From: Flavobacterium defluvii
GTDB lineage: Bacteria > Bacteroidota > Bacteroidia > Flavobacteriales > Flavobacteriaceae
Length of the DNA stretch: 64,000 nucleotides
Assembly: GCF_900129555.1 (NCBI RefSeq)
Contig: NZ_FQWC01000001.1
Location: 186,001 to 250,000 of the forward strand
Reading direction: 5' to 3'
The first letter of the stretch is position 1. Each line of letters begins with the position of its first letter. The translations under genes were made by a program, and so were the position numbers. The notes beneath the pieces are model-generated. The model did no database searches and was not told the DNA's origin. It saw nothing but the letters and a program-made list of their open reading frames with translations. Positions 17,847 to 25,048 of this stretch are shown piece by piece.

Positions 17847-17866
17847 CTGATTTTAATTTAAAAATT

Positions 17867-18742
17867 TTAAACTTTTTGTCTTATATTATAAACCTTATTA
17901 ACATTACCGTTATTAGTAATCGTTATTTTATTACCAGCTTTTGCTACTGTAACATTATATTCCGTACTATTTGCTCCATCTTGACAACCTAACGTTGTAG
18001 CCGTAAATTTCCATTTTTTAGAATAAGCATCTTGATTTGTTGCTGTATAAACACCAGCCCCTCCAGAACCTCCCAAAAAAGCCATACTATCATAATAGGT
18101 ACCAATATTTAACATCATAGAAATACCACAGGCATTACCACTCGTTATCATATAATTAGCATAAGTAGGATCACTATCTAAAGTAAAAGTATAACTTGCC
18201 CCAGGAGCAACTGCAACAGAATTATATACTTTTGCCCCAACATCTTCTGATTTCACCCATATAAGATTACCGTCTTTATCTGAAGAGGTAGCTACTGCTC
18301 CTTTTACAGCAGCCTTCCCATCAGCACCTTGAGTAATAGTAGCCGTATTTGTAGTTAGAAGTCCTGTACCCGTAATATCCTTTGCTCCTGTAATATTTTT
18401 ACCGCTCATTGCTAAATCTTGAGTCGCAGTATGGTTTCCCAAATTATCACCTGCAGTATCATCACATAAAGACACCCAGCGCGAAGCATTCCAATATTCC
18501 ACACAACCTGTTGTTTTATTGTAAATAATAAGTCCGTTACCTTTATCGTTATTTCTTACTGCAAAAGCATCACGCTCTGTAGTTGTCATTTGAGGCAGTC
18601 GAAGTCCTCCCTTATTAAGAAGTTCGAGAACTGAAAAAGCCTCGGGTTCTTTTTTTCCGCCAATAGTCATCTGGGCGTGAATGTTTACTGAAAATAATAC
18701 GGCCAAACACACAAGCCATATAGAAAATAGATTTGTTTTCAT
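17867..18742 (-). CDS. Secreted fibre/adhesin-like protein, 291 aa
   Basis: An exported protein of a Bacteroidetes type usually annotated hypothetical. The signal peptide runs to about residue 23 (NIHAQ). The next part, GGLRLPQMTTTERDAF, then NGLIIYNKTTGCVEYWNASRWVSLCD, is a module seen at the N-terminus of many Bacteroidetes surface and tail-fibre-like proteins. A Gly/Thr/Asn-rich region with repeated short NITGAKDITGTG-like strands (about 105-140) suggests a beta-helical stalk. A small C-terminal beta domain with two cysteines ends the protein. No T9SS sorting domain is visible. It sits alone, downstream of a phage-like regulatory cluster on the same strand. Cell-surface binding is inference. 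Confidence 0.75.
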   Translation of the reverse strand: MKTNLFSIWLVCLAVLFSVNIHAQMTIGGKKEPEAFSVLELLNKGGLRLPQMTTTERDAFAVRNNDKGNGLIIYNKTTGCVEYWNASRWVSLCDDTAGDNLGNHTATQDLAMSGKNITGAKDITGTGLLTTNTATITQGADGKAAVKGAVATSSDKDGNLIWVKSEDVGAKVYNSVAVAPGASYTFTLDSDPTYANYMITSGNACGISMMLNIGTYYDSMAFLGGSGGAGVYTATNQDAYSKKWKFTATTLGCQDGANSTEYNVTVAKAGNKITITNNGNVNKVYNIRQKV

Positions 18743-18821
18743 TGTTTAATTAAATTAATTATTTTAAAAAATACACCTTGCTTACTGCTAAAAAACAACA
18801 GAATTACAAGGCATAGGAAGT

Positions 18822-18841
18822 GAATACCCTTTCGGGTATTC
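18822..18841. promoter_or_regulatory. Hairpin/operator candidate GAATACCC..GGGTATTC
   Basis: An 8-bp perfect inverted repeat with a 4-base TTTC loop lies 80 bases upstream of the secreted protein gene. It has no T tail on either side and is not at a gene end, so a regulator site is more likely than a terminator. Confidence 0.4.
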
Positions 18842-19035
18842 GTATATAGATTGAGTAATTGTGGTATTATTTAAGGTTTATAAAAGACGTTTATTGAATC
18901 TTTCACGCTTATAATGATGAAATAAGCAGGTACTTAATCCAGAGCTCATACGAGAAAAATAGCTTTTAAAATTTAGCTTTGGGGCTGGGCATTATTTAAC
19001 AATAATCTTGGTAGATTTCTTTGGTTTTGTTTAAT

Positions 19036-19248
19036 CTAAAGTGTTTTTTCTATAAGCATCGTAACGATGTCTTTACGGATTTTCTCCATCGTGTCGTAAT
19101 CTTTTTTTATATGATCAGGTGTTATCCCTTTTACAGTTCCACTTATACTTTGGCGTATATAATATTTTGATACACCATATTTTAAAAACAGTGCTTCTAA
19201 AATATAAGAATCAAAAGTTTTGTAAATTTTCGTGTTACTCTTTTCCAT
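19036..19248 (-). CDS. Small HTH-like hypothetical protein, 70 aa
   Basis: A short basic protein. Residues about 15-45 (ILEALFLKYGVSKYYIRQSISG) read like a helix-turn-helix, followed by a long charged helix. It lies downstream of a second small gene on the same strand, opposite a repressor-like gene, an arrangement typical of phage or integrative-element control regions. The function is unproven. The 293-base gap before the secreted protein holds only the GAATACCC hairpin. Confidence 0.55.
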   Translation of the reverse strand: MEKSNTKIYKTFDSYILEALFLKYGVSKYYIRQSISGTVKGITPDHIKKDYDTMEKIRKDIVTMLIEKTL

Positions 19249-19311
19249 CGCATATTTTTTTATTTCATTTATTAATGATCTTCATTTTTCCTTACAGTTT
19301 GCGGCTTTACT

Positions 19312-19512
19312 TTAATGCAAACTGTTTTGTTTCTTTTGAAATTCTTTAATTAATGCTTCTCGATTTGCAATTATTTTAAGCAAAGCTTTTTTTGCAATTT
19401 CATCTCCACGAAAGAATCTCATTTTTGCGGCAGGCGCATTAATTCCCATAACCTGACCAAGCAAAGTATAATCACCGTAGAGTGTTTTTTCTTTAATTTG
19501 TTCGATTGTCAT
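19312..19512 (-). CDS. Small DNA-binding-like protein (Cro/excisionase-size), 66 aa
   Basis: I chose the ATG at 19512 (MTIEQIKEK). An upstream ATG at 19593 would read through the palindromic operator and the promoter. Residues about 10-35 (GDYTLLGQVMGINAPAAKMRFFRG) resemble a short helix-turn-helix, followed by a lysine-rich helix. The gene is divergent from the 19614 regulator with one operator region between them, the layout of a Cro-like gene facing a CI-like repressor. No similarity to a specific family was recognised. Confidence 0.6.
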   Translation of the reverse strand: MTIEQIKEKTLYGDYTLLGQVMGINAPAAKMRFFRGDEIAKKALLKIIANREALIKEFQKKQNSLH

Positions 19513-19549
19513 AACAAAAAGTTTATCTTTGTGTCCATAAATAATTCTG

Positions 19550-19571
19550 CAAATATATACAGAATTCTGTA
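19550..19571 (-). promoter_or_regulatory. Leftward promoter -7 element with adjoining palindromic operator
   Basis: On the minus strand TATATTTG (19550-19557) fits TAnnTTTG and lies about 38 bases before the 19512 start codon. The perfect palindrome TACAGAATTCTGTA (19558-19571) touches it and would cover the space between -33 and -7. Half-site-like words (ATTCTGCA at 19543, AATCTGTA at 19596) flank it. Confidence 0.55.
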
Positions 19572-19613
19572 AAAAATCGCTTACAAAATACAAAAATCTG
19601 TAATTTTTTTTTG

Positions 19614-19979
19614 ATGAACGACATAACTACCAGATTTTTAGACACTTACAAGTATTTGCTAGCGGAAAAAATTATTGAAAACCCAAAAAATTTCGCTAAC
19701 GAATTAAATGTCAGTACCTCTCTTATTACAGAAATCTGTAAAAAGAGAACAAATGCAGGAATAACACCAATACAAAATTTGCTGAAAAGATATAATGAAA
19801 TTGATGCAAACTGGCTTTTAACCGGTGAAGGATCTATGCTAAAAGCAAACAATACAGAAACAAATACCAATTATAAAGAATTAGCCGATGCGAGGCTCGA
19901 AATTATCGATCTTAAAAACGAAATAATTGAGCTTCTAAAAAGAGAACTGACCGAATTGAAAGGAACAAAAACAAAATAA
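19614..19979 (+). CDS. Phage-repressor-like helix-turn-helix protein, 121 aa
   Basis: A small regulator with an N-terminal CI/bacteriophage-type helix-turn-helix (FANELNVSTSLITEICKKRTNAGITPIQNLLKRY, about residues 23-57). A YNEIDANWLLTGEGSM motif, very common after the DNA-binding domain in Bacteroidetes phage-like repressors, follows. The C-terminus is a charged coiled-coil-like helix (about 85-118) suited to dimerisation. I chose the ATG at 19614; a TTG three bases earlier is in frame but unnecessary. It lies opposite the 19312 gene across a palindromic operator. Confidence 0.75.
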   Translation: MNDITTRFLDTYKYLLAEKIIENPKNFANELNVSTSLITEICKKRTNAGITPIQNLLKRYNEIDANWLLTGEGSMLKANNTETNTNYKELADARLEIIDLKNEIIELLKRELTELKGTKTK

Positions 19980-20095
19980 CTTCTATTTAAAAGCGTTTGA
20001 GGCAAAAAATAATCTTTGATCCTCTGTAGCTTTGAAAGTTTGCACTAAAAACTTAGCTTCTTAGAACCTCAAAAACTCAATACCTTAAAGAACTT

Positions 20096-20138
20096 AATCT
20101 ACATTAAGAGCTTTTCTATTATATCGACCGTATCTTTG
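20096..20138 (+). promoter_or_regulatory. Promoter and upstream box of the pirin gene
   Basis: TATCTTTG at 20131-20138 is a perfect -7 element. Upstream, AATCTACATTAAGAGCTT (20096-20113) matches the box in front of yceI (21331) at an identical distance of 35 bases from the -7 element. Confidence 0.65.
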
Positions 20139-20167
20139 TACTATAAAAATAACGAAAGGACAAAATC

Positions 20168-20884
20168 ATGGAAAATATAGTATTACACAAAGCAGAATCA
20201 AGAGGAAATGCAAATCACGGATGGTTAAATGCTTATCACAGTTTTAGTTTTGCGAGCTGGTACAATCCTGACAGAATTCAGTTTGGAGCGCTTCGTGTTT
20301 TGAATGATGATACAATTGCTGCGGGAATGGGATTTGGAACGCATCCTCACGATAATATGGAAATTATTACGATTCCGTTAGAAGGTGATTTGGCTCACAA
20401 AGACAGTATGGGAAATACTGAAATCATCAAAAATGGTGACATTCAGGTGATGAGCGCCGGAACCGGAGTTCAACATAGTGAGTTTAACCCGAATGCAGAT
20501 CAGCAGACTAAATTGTTGCAGATTTGGTTGTTTCCAAATAAAAGAAATGTTACGCCACGTTACCAGCAAATTACTTTGGATGTTGCAGACAGACATAACA
20601 AATTGTCTCAGATTTTATCTCCAAATGCAGATGATGAAGGTGTTTGGATTCATCAGGACGCTTGGTTTAACATGGGAAATTTCGATGCTGGAATAACTGC
20701 TGAGTATAAAATCAAAAAAGAAGGAAACGGGGTTTATGCTTTCGTTTTAAAAGGAAATGTAACTATCAACGGTCAGGAATTAAATTCTCGTGATGCAGTT
20801 GGGATTTCAGGAACTGATACTTTAAATATTAAAGCAAACTCTGATGCTGAATTTTTATTAATGGACATTCCGATGCATTATTAA
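20168..20884 (+). CDS. Pirin family protein (YhhW-like, quercetinase-type)
   Basis: A 238-residue bicupin of the pirin/YhhW type. Some members bind metal and oxidise quercetin, while others act as redox-sensitive regulators. The metal-binding histidine block GFGTHPHDNMEIITIPLEG is at about residues 56-74, and the conserved VMSAGTGVQHSEFNP with another histidine and a glutamate follows at about 95-109. Full length, no signal peptide. It has a TATCTTTG promoter and a purine-rich GAAAGGA just upstream of the ATG. It shares a promoter box with yceI nearby, which suggests co-regulation, perhaps under stress. Its natural substrate is unknown. Confidence 0.9.
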   Translation: MENIVLHKAESRGNANHGWLNAYHSFSFASWYNPDRIQFGALRVLNDDTIAAGMGFGTHPHDNMEIITIPLEGDLAHKDSMGNTEIIKNGDIQVMSAGTGVQHSEFNPNADQQTKLLQIWLFPNKRNVTPRYQQITLDVADRHNKLSQILSPNADDEGVWIHQDAWFNMGNFDAGITAEYKIKKEGNGVYAFVLKGNVTINGQELNSRDAVGISGTDTLNIKANSDAEFLLMDIPMHY

Positions 20885-20916
20885 TTCAGACAAAAAACAA
20901 TTAATACCTGTACTTT

Positions 20917-20965
20917 GAAACGATAATAAATCTGGAAATCAGATTATTATCGTTTCTTTTTTTGC
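20917..20965 (+). terminator. Terminator of the pirin gene
   Basis: A long stem with one bulge (left arm 20917-20934, right arm 20940-20956) and a GAAA-type loop is followed by a run of T. Confidence 0.85.
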
Positions 20966-21050
20966 TTCATTTCAAAAAAGAAAGATTAACTTTATAAATA
21001 AGAAAATTGGTCTGACTTTAAAATTAAATTCATCCTTAAAATTTTAAACC

Positions 21051-21278
21051 ATGAATCCAAATAACCTCACTAAAGAATATACAAACGGAGAAGTAACAAT
21101 TGTATGGCAATCTGGAAAATGCATCCATTCAGCTAATTGTGTTAAAAACAATCCGGATGTTTTTCGTCCAAAAGAAAAACCTTGGATTACACCAGATAAA
21201 TCTACAACTGAAAAAATTATTTCTACTGTTAATAAATGTCCATCAGGAGCATTGACATTTTATATGAATAAAAAATAA
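21051..21278 (+). CDS. Divergent 4Fe-4S mono-cluster protein (Fer4_19, YjdI-like)
   Basis: A 75-residue protein matching the Fer4_19 (YjdI) family. Three cysteines are placed as expected: CIHSANC near residues 24-30 and KCPSGAL near 63-69, with FRPKEKPWI between them. The family is predicted to carry a single iron-sulfur cluster. No redox partner is adjacent. A 16-bp palindrome with a one-base loop follows the stop codon and may terminate it. Confidence 0.85.
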   Translation: MNPNNLTKEYTNGEVTIVWQSGKCIHSANCVKNNPDVFRPKEKPWITPDKSTTEKIISTVNKCPSGALTFYMNKK

Positions 21279-21285
21279 TCGCGAG

Positions 21286-21318
21286 AGACCTAACAGGTTT
21301 TAAAAACCTGTTAGGTCT
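21286..21318. repeat. Palindromic repeat AGACCTAACAGGTTTT, possible terminator
   Basis: Perfect 16-bp arms (21286-21301 with 21303-21318) around one base. I associate this element with scattered copies in flavobacterial genomes; here it follows the Fer4_19 gene. Confidence 0.75.
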
Positions 21319-21330
21319 TTCACATTTCTT

Positions 21331-21373
21331 AATCTAGGTTAAGTGCTTAAGGACAACTGCCATCGTAACTTTG
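21331..21373 (+). promoter_or_regulatory. Promoter and upstream box of yceI
   Basis: TAACTTTG (21366-21373) is a perfect -7 element. AATCTAGGTTAAGTGCTT (21331-21348) contains the inverted repeat TTAAG..CTTAA and corresponds to the box in front of the pirin gene at the same spacing. Confidence 0.65.
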
Positions 21374-21412
21374 TCCTATCAAAATTAAATTAATTATTTA
21401 AAAAATAAAATT

Positions 21413-21946
21413 ATGGCAACTACAAAATGGTCAATTGACCCAACTCACTCAGAAATTGGTTTTAAAGTTAAACATATGATGTTTACTAATGTTTCAGGAA
21501 AATTTGGAACTTACGAGGCTTCTGCAATCACAGAAGGAGAAAGTTTTGATAATGCAGATTTCAGTTTTTCTGCTGATATCGCTTCAATCGATACTGCAAA
21601 TGCTGATCGTGACGGACATTTAAGAAGTGGTGATTTTTTTGACGCTGAGAATCATCCAAAATTAACTTTCAAATCTTCTGCTTTCAAAAAAATTAATGAT
21701 GGTGAATTTGAATTAACTGGAGATTTAAACATTAAAGGTGTTTCAAAAACAGTAAAATTCCCAGTTGAATTTAGCGGAATCATGACTGATCCTTGGGGAA
21801 ATACAAAAGTAGGTTTAAGCATAGAAGGAAAAATTAATCGTAAAGATTGGGGTTTAAACTGGAACTCAGCTCTTGAAACAGGTGGTGTTTTAGTAGGTGA
21901 AGAAGTTCGTTTGAACATTGAATTACAATTTGTAAAACAAGCCTAA
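21413..21946 (+). CDS. YceI family protein
   Basis: A 177-residue lipocalin-like beta-barrel of the YceI family, whose members bind isoprenoid chains or amides in a hydrophobic pocket. The start KWSIDPTHSEIGFKVKHMMFTNVSGKF is diagnostic. HLRSGDFFDAENHPKLTF (about residues 64-81) and the closing VGEEVRLNIELQF also fit. No signal peptide is seen, so it is probably cytoplasmic, unlike E. coli YceI. A clean terminator follows. Its promoter shares a box with the pirin gene 1.2 kb upstream. Confidence 0.93.
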   Translation: MATTKWSIDPTHSEIGFKVKHMMFTNVSGKFGTYEASAITEGESFDNADFSFSADIASIDTANADRDGHLRSGDFFDAENHPKLTFKSSAFKKINDGEFELTGDLNIKGVSKTVKFPVEFSGIMTDPWGNTKVGLSIEGKINRKDWGLNWNSALETGGVLVGEEVRLNIELQFVKQA

Positions 21947-21976
21947 TCAGGTTTAGATTTAATTGGTTGGTTATTG

Positions 21977-22011
21977 AATCCTGTACTTTTTAGTACAGGA
22001 TTTTTCTTTTA
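21977..22011 (+). terminator. Terminator of yceI
   Basis: An 11-bp perfect stem (21977-21987 with 21992-22002), a TTTT loop and a T-rich tail. Confidence 0.9.
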
Positions 22012-22019
22012 GGAACGGG

Positions 22020-22090
22020 GCTTCGACTTCGCTCAGCCTGACATACGTTATCTTTAAGAATACGGCTGTCAGGCTGAGCGAAGTCGAAGC
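22020..22090. repeat. Inverted repeat element GCTTCGACTTCGCTCAGCC
   Basis: Perfect 24-bp arms (22020-22043 with 22067-22090) around a 23-base AT-rich loop, between convergent yceI and the AraC gene. It belongs to an interspersed repeat type I know from several bacterial groups. It is followed by T8 on the plus strand. Confidence 0.85.
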
Positions 22091-22097
22091 CTTTTTT

Positions 22098-22958
22098 TTA
22101 CTTTATATTTCTAAATTCTGTTGGCGACATTCCGGTTTGTTTTTTGAAGAATCGGGAGAAATAAGAATAATCTTCGTAGCCAACTTTGAATGCAACTTCA
22201 TTTACGGCTAATTGTTTGTCGATCAGCATTCTTTTTATTTCCAGAATTACTCGATCTGTGATTACTTCTGTGGCTGTTTTTTTAAGGATTTCATTGCAGA
22301 TTCTGTTTAAATGTTTCAGCGTGATATTTAGTTTTTCTGCGTAAAACGAAGGCAGTTTTTGGGTTCTGAAATATTCTTCCAAAAGCGATTCAAACTTATT
22401 GATTTTGATATTATATGAATGCGTTTGATGCGAATACGTTTCGCCATATTTTCTGGCTACTTCAATATGAATACAATCCAATAAATTCAATAATTTGTCT
22501 AATTGGTATTTGTTTTCTTGACTATTTTCCTGAATCAGCAAATCAAAATACGGAAGGATCTTAGGAATTTCTTTTTCTTCAAAAACCATTTCCGGCCGGT
22601 TTTGAATAGAATGATAAAAATTATAATCGTTGATTTTCTTTTGTCCGAAATATAAATTGTACAATTCCTGCGAAAAGATAATTACAAATCCCTCAATATC
22701 TTCAGACAAATTCCAATGATGCATTTGTCCTGGCTGAAGCACAAACAAACTTCCTCTTTTTATTTCGAATTGGTCAAAATCGATTTCATGCAATCCCGAA
22801 CCTTTGGTAAAAAAGACCATCAAATACGAATCATGCCGATGCGGTTCTTCGACAAAACTGTGACTTTTTAGATGCTCTTTAAAAGTATTGACATAAAAAT
22901 CACGGTGGATATCGTTACAGCTGAAATTCTGAACACTATAAATAGGATACTTTTTCAT
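22098..22958 (-). CDS. AraC family transcriptional regulator with cupin sensor domain
   Basis: A 286-residue regulator. The N-terminal cupin-like domain covers about residues 25-115 (SFVEEPHRHDSYLMVFFTKGSGLHEIDF), and the C-terminal pair of helix-turn-helix motifs covers about 187-285. The second helix-turn-helix ends with EVAFKVGYEDYSYFSRFFKKQTGMSPTEFR, the AraC signature. Ligand unknown. It is transcribed alone, towards yceI, and is the nearest candidate to read the shared box upstream of yceI and pirin, but that is only positional. Confidence 0.9.
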   Translation of the reverse strand: MKKYPIYSVQNFSCNDIHRDFYVNTFKEHLKSHSFVEEPHRHDSYLMVFFTKGSGLHEIDFDQFEIKRGSLFVLQPGQMHHWNLSEDIEGFVIIFSQELYNLYFGQKKINDYNFYHSIQNRPEMVFEEKEIPKILPYFDLLIQENSQENKYQLDKLLNLLDCIHIEVARKYGETYSHQTHSYNIKINKFESLLEEYFRTQKLPSFYAEKLNITLKHLNRICNEILKKTATEVITDRVILEIKRMLIDKQLAVNEVAFKVGYEDYSYFSRFFKKQTGMSPTEFRNIK

Positions 22959-23059
22959 TTTGAAATTTGGATTTTATTCTTTGAAATTTAAATCAAAAAA
23001 TGTCTCTATTGTGCTATAATAAGCGAAGATACTAAAAAGACTTTTATAATACTCTAAAT

Positions 23060-23067
23060 TAACTTTG
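23060..23067 (+). promoter_or_regulatory. Putative -7 element (TAACTTTG) of the DUF983 gene
   Basis: Exact match to TAnnTTTG, 24 bases before the start codon. No convincing -33 element was seen. Confidence 0.5.
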
Positions 23068-23090
23068 TATAAACAAAAATCAACAATATC

Positions 23091-23453
23091 ATGTCAAGCG
23101 CATTAACTCATATTTTAAAAAACGAATGTCCTGTTTGTCATAAAGGAAAAGTTTTTACAGACAAAAATATTTTTCTGAATTTCAGTTTCCCAAAAATGAA
23201 CGAATACTGCAGTCACTGCCATTATAAATTCCAAAAAGAGCCTGGTTATTTCTTTGGTGCTATGTACGTAAACTACGGATTAACTGTAGCTCAAGGCATC
23301 GCAACGTATTGTATTGCACAGTTTTTCTTTGAAAAGAATTTTGATCTTAGAATCCTTCCAATTATTGCTGTTGTCATTACTTTGCTTACACCTTTTAATC
23401 TTAGATTTTCAAGATTAGCATGGATTTATATGTTTAAAGATTATACGAAATAA
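23091..23453 (+). CDS. DUF983 membrane protein with zinc-ribbon-like cysteines
   Basis: A 120-residue protein of the DUF983 family. Two cysteine pairs, CPVCHKGK (residues 13-20) and CSHCHYKF (near 42-49), probably bind a metal at the cytoplasmic N-terminus. Two transmembrane helices follow (about 62-80 and 88-108), and the conserved EPGYFFGAMYVNYG lies between. Function in any organism is unknown to me. It is followed 73 bases later by fabD, which has its own promoter. Confidence 0.85.
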   Translation: MSSALTHILKNECPVCHKGKVFTDKNIFLNFSFPKMNEYCSHCHYKFQKEPGYFFGAMYVNYGLTVAQGIATYCIAQFFFEKNFDLRILPIIAVVITLLTPFNLRFSRLAWIYMFKDYTK

Positions 23454-23461
23454 AAAAATAG

Positions 23462-23469
23462 TACTTTTG
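23462..23469 (+). promoter_or_regulatory. Putative -7 element (TACTTTTG) of fabD
   Basis: Exact match to TAnnTTTG in the 73-base gap upstream of fabD; the -33 element is not clear. Confidence 0.45.
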
Positions 23470-23526
23470 CCTTCCAATTGAAACTAATTTTCAATTTTAA
23501 AAAGAAGTAAAAATTAAATTAGACAA

Positions 23527-24399
23527 ATGAAAGCATACGTATTTCCGGGTCAGGGTGCACAATTCACAGGAATGGGTAAAGACCTTTATGAAAATTCGGC
23601 TTTAGCCAAAGAATTATTCGAAAAAGCCAATGAAATATTAGGTTTTAGAATTACAGATATTATGTTTGAAGGCACTGCCGAAGAACTAAAAGAAACTAAA
23701 GTTACACAGCCAGCAGTATTTTTACACTCTGTTATTTTAGCAAAAACTTTAGAGGATTTCAAACCGGAAATGGTTGCAGGACATTCTTTAGGAGAATTTT
23801 CGGCTTTGGTTGCTAACGGGACTTTATCTTTTGAAGATGGACTTAAATTGGTTTCTCAACGTGCTTTGGCAATGCAAAAAGCTTGCGAAATCACTCCATC
23901 TACAATGGCGGCTGTTTTAGGTTTAGCTGATAATGTTGTGGAAGAAGTTTGCGCTTCTATCGACGGTGTTGTGGTGGCTGCAAATTACAACTGTCCTGGA
24001 CAATTAGTAATTTCTGGAGAAACTACTGCTGTTGAAAAAGCTTGTGAAGCTATGAAAGCTGCAGGAGCAAAACGTGCTTTAATTTTACCTGTTGGAGGTG
24101 CTTTTCACTCGCCAATGATGGAACCTGCAAGAGAAGAATTAGCAGCTGCAATTGAAGCAACTACTTTCTCTGCTCCAAGCTGTCCAGTTTACCAAAACGT
24201 TACAGCAAATGCAGTTTCTGATGCTGCCGAAATTAAAAAGAACTTAATCATTCAATTAACTGCTCCTGTAAAATGGACTCAGTCTGTACAGCAAATGATC
24301 GCTGACGGCGCGACTTTGTTTACTGAAGTTGGGCCTGGAAAAGTTTTAACTGGATTGATTAATAAAATTAATAAAGAAGCTGCTGTTGCTAATGCTTAA
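23527..24399 (+). CDS. fabD: Malonyl-CoA:acyl-carrier-protein transacylase
   Basis: Loads malonyl groups from CoA onto ACP for fatty acid synthesis in the cytoplasm. The 290-residue protein starts FPGQGAQFTGMGKDLY. The nucleophile is S87 in GHSLGEFSALV, the catalytic histidine is in GGAFHSPMM near residue 197, and the glutamine of TQPAVFLHS (near 61) helps form the oxyanion hole. The final EVGPGKVLTGLI is typical. It stands alone, followed directly by a PstI-type palindrome and a terminator. Confidence 0.96.
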   Translation: MKAYVFPGQGAQFTGMGKDLYENSALAKELFEKANEILGFRITDIMFEGTAEELKETKVTQPAVFLHSVILAKTLEDFKPEMVAGHSLGEFSALVANGTLSFEDGLKLVSQRALAMQKACEITPSTMAAVLGLADNVVEEVCASIDGVVVAANYNCPGQLVISGETTAVEKACEAMKAAGAKRALILPVGGAFHSPMMEPAREELAAAIEATTFSAPSCPVYQNVTANAVSDAAEIKKNLIIQLTAPVKWTQSVQQMIADGATLFTEVGPGKVLTGLINKINKEAAVANA

Positions 24400-24400
24400 T

Positions 24401-24429
24401 CGTAGAGGCGCACTGCAGTGCGTCTTTCG
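24401..24429. repeat. PstI-centred palindrome, fourth copy
   Basis: GGCGCACTGCAGTGCG core with partial arms, directly after the fabD stop codon. Same family as 9619, 9729 and 10025. Confidence 0.8.
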
Positions 24430-24443
24430 TATCTAAATCACAT

Positions 24444-24490
24444 AAAAAAATCCTCATAACCTTTTTAATTGGTTTATGAGGATTTGGTTT
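24444..24490. terminator. Bidirectional terminator between fabD and the toxin-like gene
   Basis: AAATCCTCATAACC (24448-24461) pairs with GGTTTATGAGGATTT (24471-24485) with one bulge. An A run lies on the left and T-rich sequence on the right, as expected between convergent genes. Confidence 0.8.
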
Positions 24491-24817
24491 TTATAATTCT
24501 TTTACTTCTTCACTGTAATTATTTAGAATTCCTGTAATCAGGTAATTTTGATTTCTTTTTTCAAAAAAGATATACCAAGTTGTTCTTGTATTGGATTTAT
24601 AAAAAATATAATTAGAACCTAAATATTGCATCAAATGCGGAGTTTTCTTTTGAGAAAATTTATTTATTCTTTCCGAAACAGCATAGTAGATATTAGAAAC
24701 ATATTCTTCTGCAGATTCTATAAAGCCAAAATACTCTTCTTTATATAAAGTTATAACCAAATCGTCTAAATATCGTATTACTTCTGGCGTATAAATAATC
24801 CCTATTTCCCCCACCAT
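24491..24817 (-). CDS. ParE/RelE-like toxin candidate, 108 aa
   Basis: A small protein whose layout fits the RelE/ParE toxin fold. A helical first half includes YTPEVIRYLDDLVITLYKEE and a second helix ending AVSERINKFSQKK. Three to four beta-strands follow (NYIFYKSNTRTTWYIFFEKRNQNYLITGILN). Its ATG overlaps the upstream small gene by 16 bases, the usual tight coupling of a toxin-antitoxin pair. Catalytic residues cannot be assigned with confidence. It could also be an unrelated small protein; the pairing is the main argument. Confidence 0.65.
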   Translation of the reverse strand: MVGEIGIIYTPEVIRYLDDLVITLYKEEYFGFIESAEEYVSNIYYAVSERINKFSQKKTPHLMQYLGSNYIFYKSNTRTTWYIFFEKRNQNYLITGILNNYSEEVKEL

Positions 24818-24996
24818 TCTCTAATTCTTCTAATCGATTCTGCTTTTGCTTGCTCAGGTGTTAATCCTTTTGCAAACTCAGCATCAAAATCAAAAGTTTC
24901 AGGGTCTATTCCTTTAAATTTGGGTTTTTGAACTTCGTATTCTACCCTTGGCTCTTCAACCTTGTTATTCTTTTTATTTTCTTTATCCGAATTCAT
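24802..24996 (-). CDS. Antitoxin-like small acidic protein, 64 aa
   Basis: A 64-residue highly charged protein, first of a two-gene unit. The N-terminal half is lysine/glutamate-rich and probably unstructured. The C-terminal half, DFDAEFAKGLTPEQAKAESI and then RRIREWWGK, is a helix resembling the toxin-wrapping tail of type II antitoxins. There is no obvious DNA-binding domain. The stop codon overlaps the start of the downstream toxin-like gene by 16 bases. Confidence 0.6.
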   Translation of the reverse strand: MNSDKENKKNNKVEEPRVEYEVQKPKFKGIDPETFDFDAEFAKGLTPEQAKAESIRRIREWWGK

Positions 24997-25048
24997 TATT
25001 CCTATAGTTTTAATTCTTACAAATTTACAAAATAAAATGGATCAAAAT

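Noticed and set aside
19513..19593. N-terminal extension of the 66-aa gene to an ATG at 19593
   Set aside because: It would run through the palindromic operator and -7 element; the extension is not protein-like.
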